In this document: in pieces, positions 9,801-13,966 of the stretch
Position numbering within the stretch: the stretch's first letter is position 1
Layout of the letters: the number at the start of each line of letters is the position of its first letter
Source of the DNA: Baffinella frigidus
Lineage: Eukaryota > Cryptophyceae > Cryptomonadales > Baffinellaceae
Direction: 5' to 3'
NCBI GenBank assembly: GCA_026770585.1
Contig: MU646483.1
Location: 156,187-171,274, forward strand
DNA length: 15,088 bases
Translations under genes and position numbers: made by a program
Notes under the pieces: model-generated
Seen by the model: the letters and a program-made list of their open reading frames with translations, nothing else
What the model was told of the DNA's origin: nothing
Databases searched by the model: none

Positions 9801-12340
9801 AGTAGTAAAGCGCTAGTCAGGCTTGCATCATCCGGTTTTCGAGAAACCGCAAAAGTGAAGTGACCTTGACGGAAGGGAGACGGTTCGCCCCGCGGAAACG
9901 GTAGTGAGGCTCATTGTCTTGCCCTGCGCGAAGGGCTCGGACCTGCAATCATCCAGGGGTCGGCGATTGTCCTACACCCTACACCCTACTCCCCACACCA
10001 CACACCCTAAACTCCACACCCTACACCCTACACCCTACATCCTAAACCCCACACCCTACACTCTACACCCTACACCCTGCACCCTACACTCTACACCCTA
10101 CACCCTACACCCTGCACCCTAAACCCTACACCCTAAACGGTACACTCCAAAGAAGGGTAGGTGTCGGCGATGGTGCTGGCAACCCAGTGTGTCTCGTGTC
10201 TGCGTTGCCGTGCATCCCTTAAGTGGCGAGTTGGTCAAATTTGACCAGCAAGAGGTCCTGGGATGTCCTAGGGCCCTGCGGTAGGGCGTAAGAGCCTACT
10301 CGCCACTTAAGGGATAACGCGAGTGAGGCACGATGCGTTGCCTCTCGCTCGGGCGCGGACACGAAGCTACCCTGAACAAAGCGCTTGGATGGAAACAACC
10401 TAGGTGTCGACTCACTCACAGCCGTCCTTCCCAGTTGATTTTCGGAAACAACGTAGCTCAGACACAGCCTCGGCGGGGGTGCGTGTGTGGCGGCCATGTT
10501 GGTAGTCATAAAGCTTTCGCCGATAAAAATTACAGACGTCATAAAAAAGAGGGGGGAAACATTATACCAGATGAAGAATTATGTAATATATGTATGAATG
10601 AAAAAACATGTGATGTCGCCGTATGTAAAATGTGTAAAACCCCATGTCATGCATAAATTTCTTATAAAAAATGAAAAAGAGAGCTCCGGCTAAACTCGCA
10701 GGTGTCGGCGATGGTGCTCGCGAACCTGTGCGTGTCGTACATCATGACCTCGCTCAACGAAAAGGCCGAGGACCTTCTTCGCCAGGTCTGCCCCACTCCT
10801 CCTCCCCCTACTGCTTTTCACTGTTCAAACCTAAAAACTGAGCACTGACACCACCGGCAGGTCTATCCCACACCCTGAACCCTCAACCTCTCCTCAAACA
10901 CTCAACACTCAACACTCAACACTCAACACTCAACACTCAACACTCAACACTCAACACTCAACACTCAACACTCAACACTCAACACTCAACCCTGAACGAA
11001 AAGGCTGAAAGTCTCCACCGCCAGGTCTTTCTCACTCCTCAAACCTCACACCCTAAACCCTCATCTCTAAACCCTGAACCCTGCACCCTACACCCTAAAC
11101 CTTGAACCCTCATCCCTAAACCCTACACCCTAAACCCTAAACCCCAAACCCTAAACCCCGAAGGCCAAGCCCCAAACCCCAACAACCACACCCCACACCC
11201 CACACCCCACACCCCACACCCCACACCCCACACCCCACACCCCACACCCCACACCCCACACCCCTTTTCGGGTGAAACACTACGAAGACCAACCCCTGAA
11301 AAACAAGGTGTTGTCCAGGTGGAGAAGGAGGAGGAGCGGATGAGCTTCTCAGACCCGGACAAGCAGCGCTTCCACCTCTGCATCATCAACCTTGTCATCG
11401 GCACCCTCTACTGCGCTAAGGTCCTCCCTCCACCTTCACCCGACCACTAGCCCGAGGAGGTGCCTCAAATAGTGCTCTGGGCCATTTTCGTTTTTCCTGG
11501 GATCGGGGTCGAAAGTGACCTCGATCCAAGGTAAAATCGAAGACCTTCCAGGACACCATTTGAGCCACTTGGGAGGGCTGGTGGTCGGGTGGGCACCTTC
11601 ACCCTCGGTTTGGGGGGGGGGGCTTTGCCTTGACAATGTTTCTTCTTCTCCTGTTTGTTACGCTCAAGCTAGGACATGCCTGGCTCTCGTTATCGGCACC
11701 TTCTACTGTGCTTAGGTCCTCGCACCCTCCACCTTGACCTACAGGGGTACCTCGCTCATAAGAAAGCGCCTCCCCCTAGGACCCTACAGTAGGCCCAGGT
11801 CCCTATAGTGGTTCTAGGGGGGGGCGATTTCTTATGAGCGATGTACCCCTGTTCTCACTCTCCCCCTCTGAGTGAGGAAGAGGACCTACTGAACCCCCCC
11901 CTCTGAGAGAGGAGGAGGACCTACTGAACCACCCCCCGACCTCGCCATCGGGACACTCTGTTGCGCTAAGGTCCTCCCTAGGCCAGAATGATCGAGGGAA
12001 ACCGACGCCTTATCCGCGTCAGATCTGACGCGGTTGACTTAAGAATTCAAGGCATTCCCCTTGAAAGATGTCAAAAGTGGATGTGTCAAGTGGCCTGGCG
12101 TGGCCCCCTCTCCCTCCGCCGTGACGAGTACCTGCTGGCTGACAAGCCCTCTTGTCACCGCCCTCTGCGAGAGAGAACACGTTCCTACCGGCTGGCTACT
12201 GACGAGAACCGTTCTCGCTCGCTGCATGCTGTCTCTCTCCGCATCTGTTGCTTCACAGTCAAGTCTCATCTCAGTTGCTTGACAGTCAAGTCTCATCGCT
12301 CGCTCTCTCGCACAGGGCAACATCGAGTCACCTCGCTCGC

Positions 12341-12381
<41 letters not shown>

Positions 12382-13924
12382 TCGTTTGCTCGACATTAAC
12401 GTGGCTCTCTCTCTCTCGCACAGGGCAACTTCGAGTTCGGCATCTCGCGAGTGATCAAGAGCCTCGAACCCTTCAACCGCAAGCTCCAGGTCTCCCGTCT
12501 GAGCTCAGTCTGCTTGGGCCCGTTTCCGCTCCAAAGTTGACGCATTTGTACCGCAAGCCCCGCATGTCCACTTGAGAATAGTCTGACAGTCAACCCGCGT
12601 GAGGCAGAACTAGGCTCCAGGTCTCCCTTCTTCTAGATGGCTGTTCTCAAGTTGACAAAGCTCAGTGTGCGGTACAAATCCGTCAACTTTAGAGCGGAAA
12701 AGAGCCCGGGAGCACCACATTTGTGAGCCCAGATAGCCTTGAGACCGAGCTAGGCCGTGTCGCCCTTTTAAGCTCTGCCTCACTCGAGTTGGCCGACTAT
12801 TCCCAAGTTGACATGCCGGGTGTGCGGGGCAAACCCGTCAACTTTGGAGAGCGGGAACGAGCCTGGTCTCACCAAAGTGGTGCGCCCAAATAGACTGAGA
12901 CAGAGCTAGGTCTCGCCCCTCGTGTCGACAGGGACCTGTAGCAACACCAACACGCCCGCCATACCCCCCCCCCACGGAGGATAGGGTTCGGCAGGTCCAC
13001 AACACCGTTGTATGTGCCGTTGCTATACCATCAGTTCCATTCAAACCACAAGGTGTTTTAGTTGCATTCAAACCGACCCATTCAAGCCATTAGTTGCATT
13101 CAAACCATAAGGGGCAATGCAATTTAATTTCGGGATAAAACAAATTCTCTCCCGCTATCTTAGGCTTCCGACGCGGAAGATAAGGGTGTATATGCTATTT
13201 TAGGCATACAATGGTGCTATCTTATGCCTTTTTATGCGGACAGGTTCTGGTATGTTCCGAGATGAAATTAGTTGCATTCAAACGACAAGGTGGCGGTGAA
13301 TCAGTCTCGCGTTGGTCGGGGCGTCTTTTCAGCTTCTGAACCCCTAACTTTATCCGGGGACATAATCAAATCAAATGAAAATGGGCCACGAAATTCAATA
13401 CGCATTTGCTTTACTCGTATTAGAAGGAGCCTTATGTGTAGTAAATTGCGTTGCGGATTTTCTTCAACTCATGAGCCTCCCCCGGCTGCACAGCGTGAGA
13501 CACAACGCGAGACCCAACAACGCGAAACCCGATACGCGCCCCTCGTCACACCGCGCGAGACTCAACGTTGCTGTAAAGCAAACGCCAGGCCTGATACTTG
13601 GCCGCGGTGTGTCTCGCGTGAGTGTCGCGCGCTCAACGGGTGTGCCGTGTCCGGATAGGCCCGCTTCAGGATGGATAGCCCCCCCTCAGCATGGATATAG
13701 GCCCGCCTCGGGATGGATAAGCCCGCCTCGGGATGGATAGGCCCGCTGCAGGATGGATAGGCCTGCCTCGGGATGGATAGGCTCGCCTCGGGACTGACGA
13801 GGGTGGCTGTCTTGGTCGCAGGCGGACACGTGGTTCTATGCGAAGAGGTGTCTCCTGGCACTCATCGAGCAGCTCGCCAAGCAGATGATCACCCTCAAGG
13901 ACCAGACCCTCACTGAGGTGCGCC

Positions 13925-13966
<42 letters not shown>

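Noticed and set aside
10333-10656. Confident RING-finger E3 ligase gene
   Set aside because: Only part of the cysteine/histidine pattern is present before the stop, and the N-terminal half is not protein-like; kept as a low-confidence ORF.
12316-12400. Usable alternative exon 13
   Set aside because: The aligned frame meets TAA, and the nearby GT sites (12384, 12401) do not preserve phase; it is only a decayed boundary copy.
13659-13797. CRISPR array
   Set aside because: Seven directly adjoining 20-bp minisatellite units without spacers.
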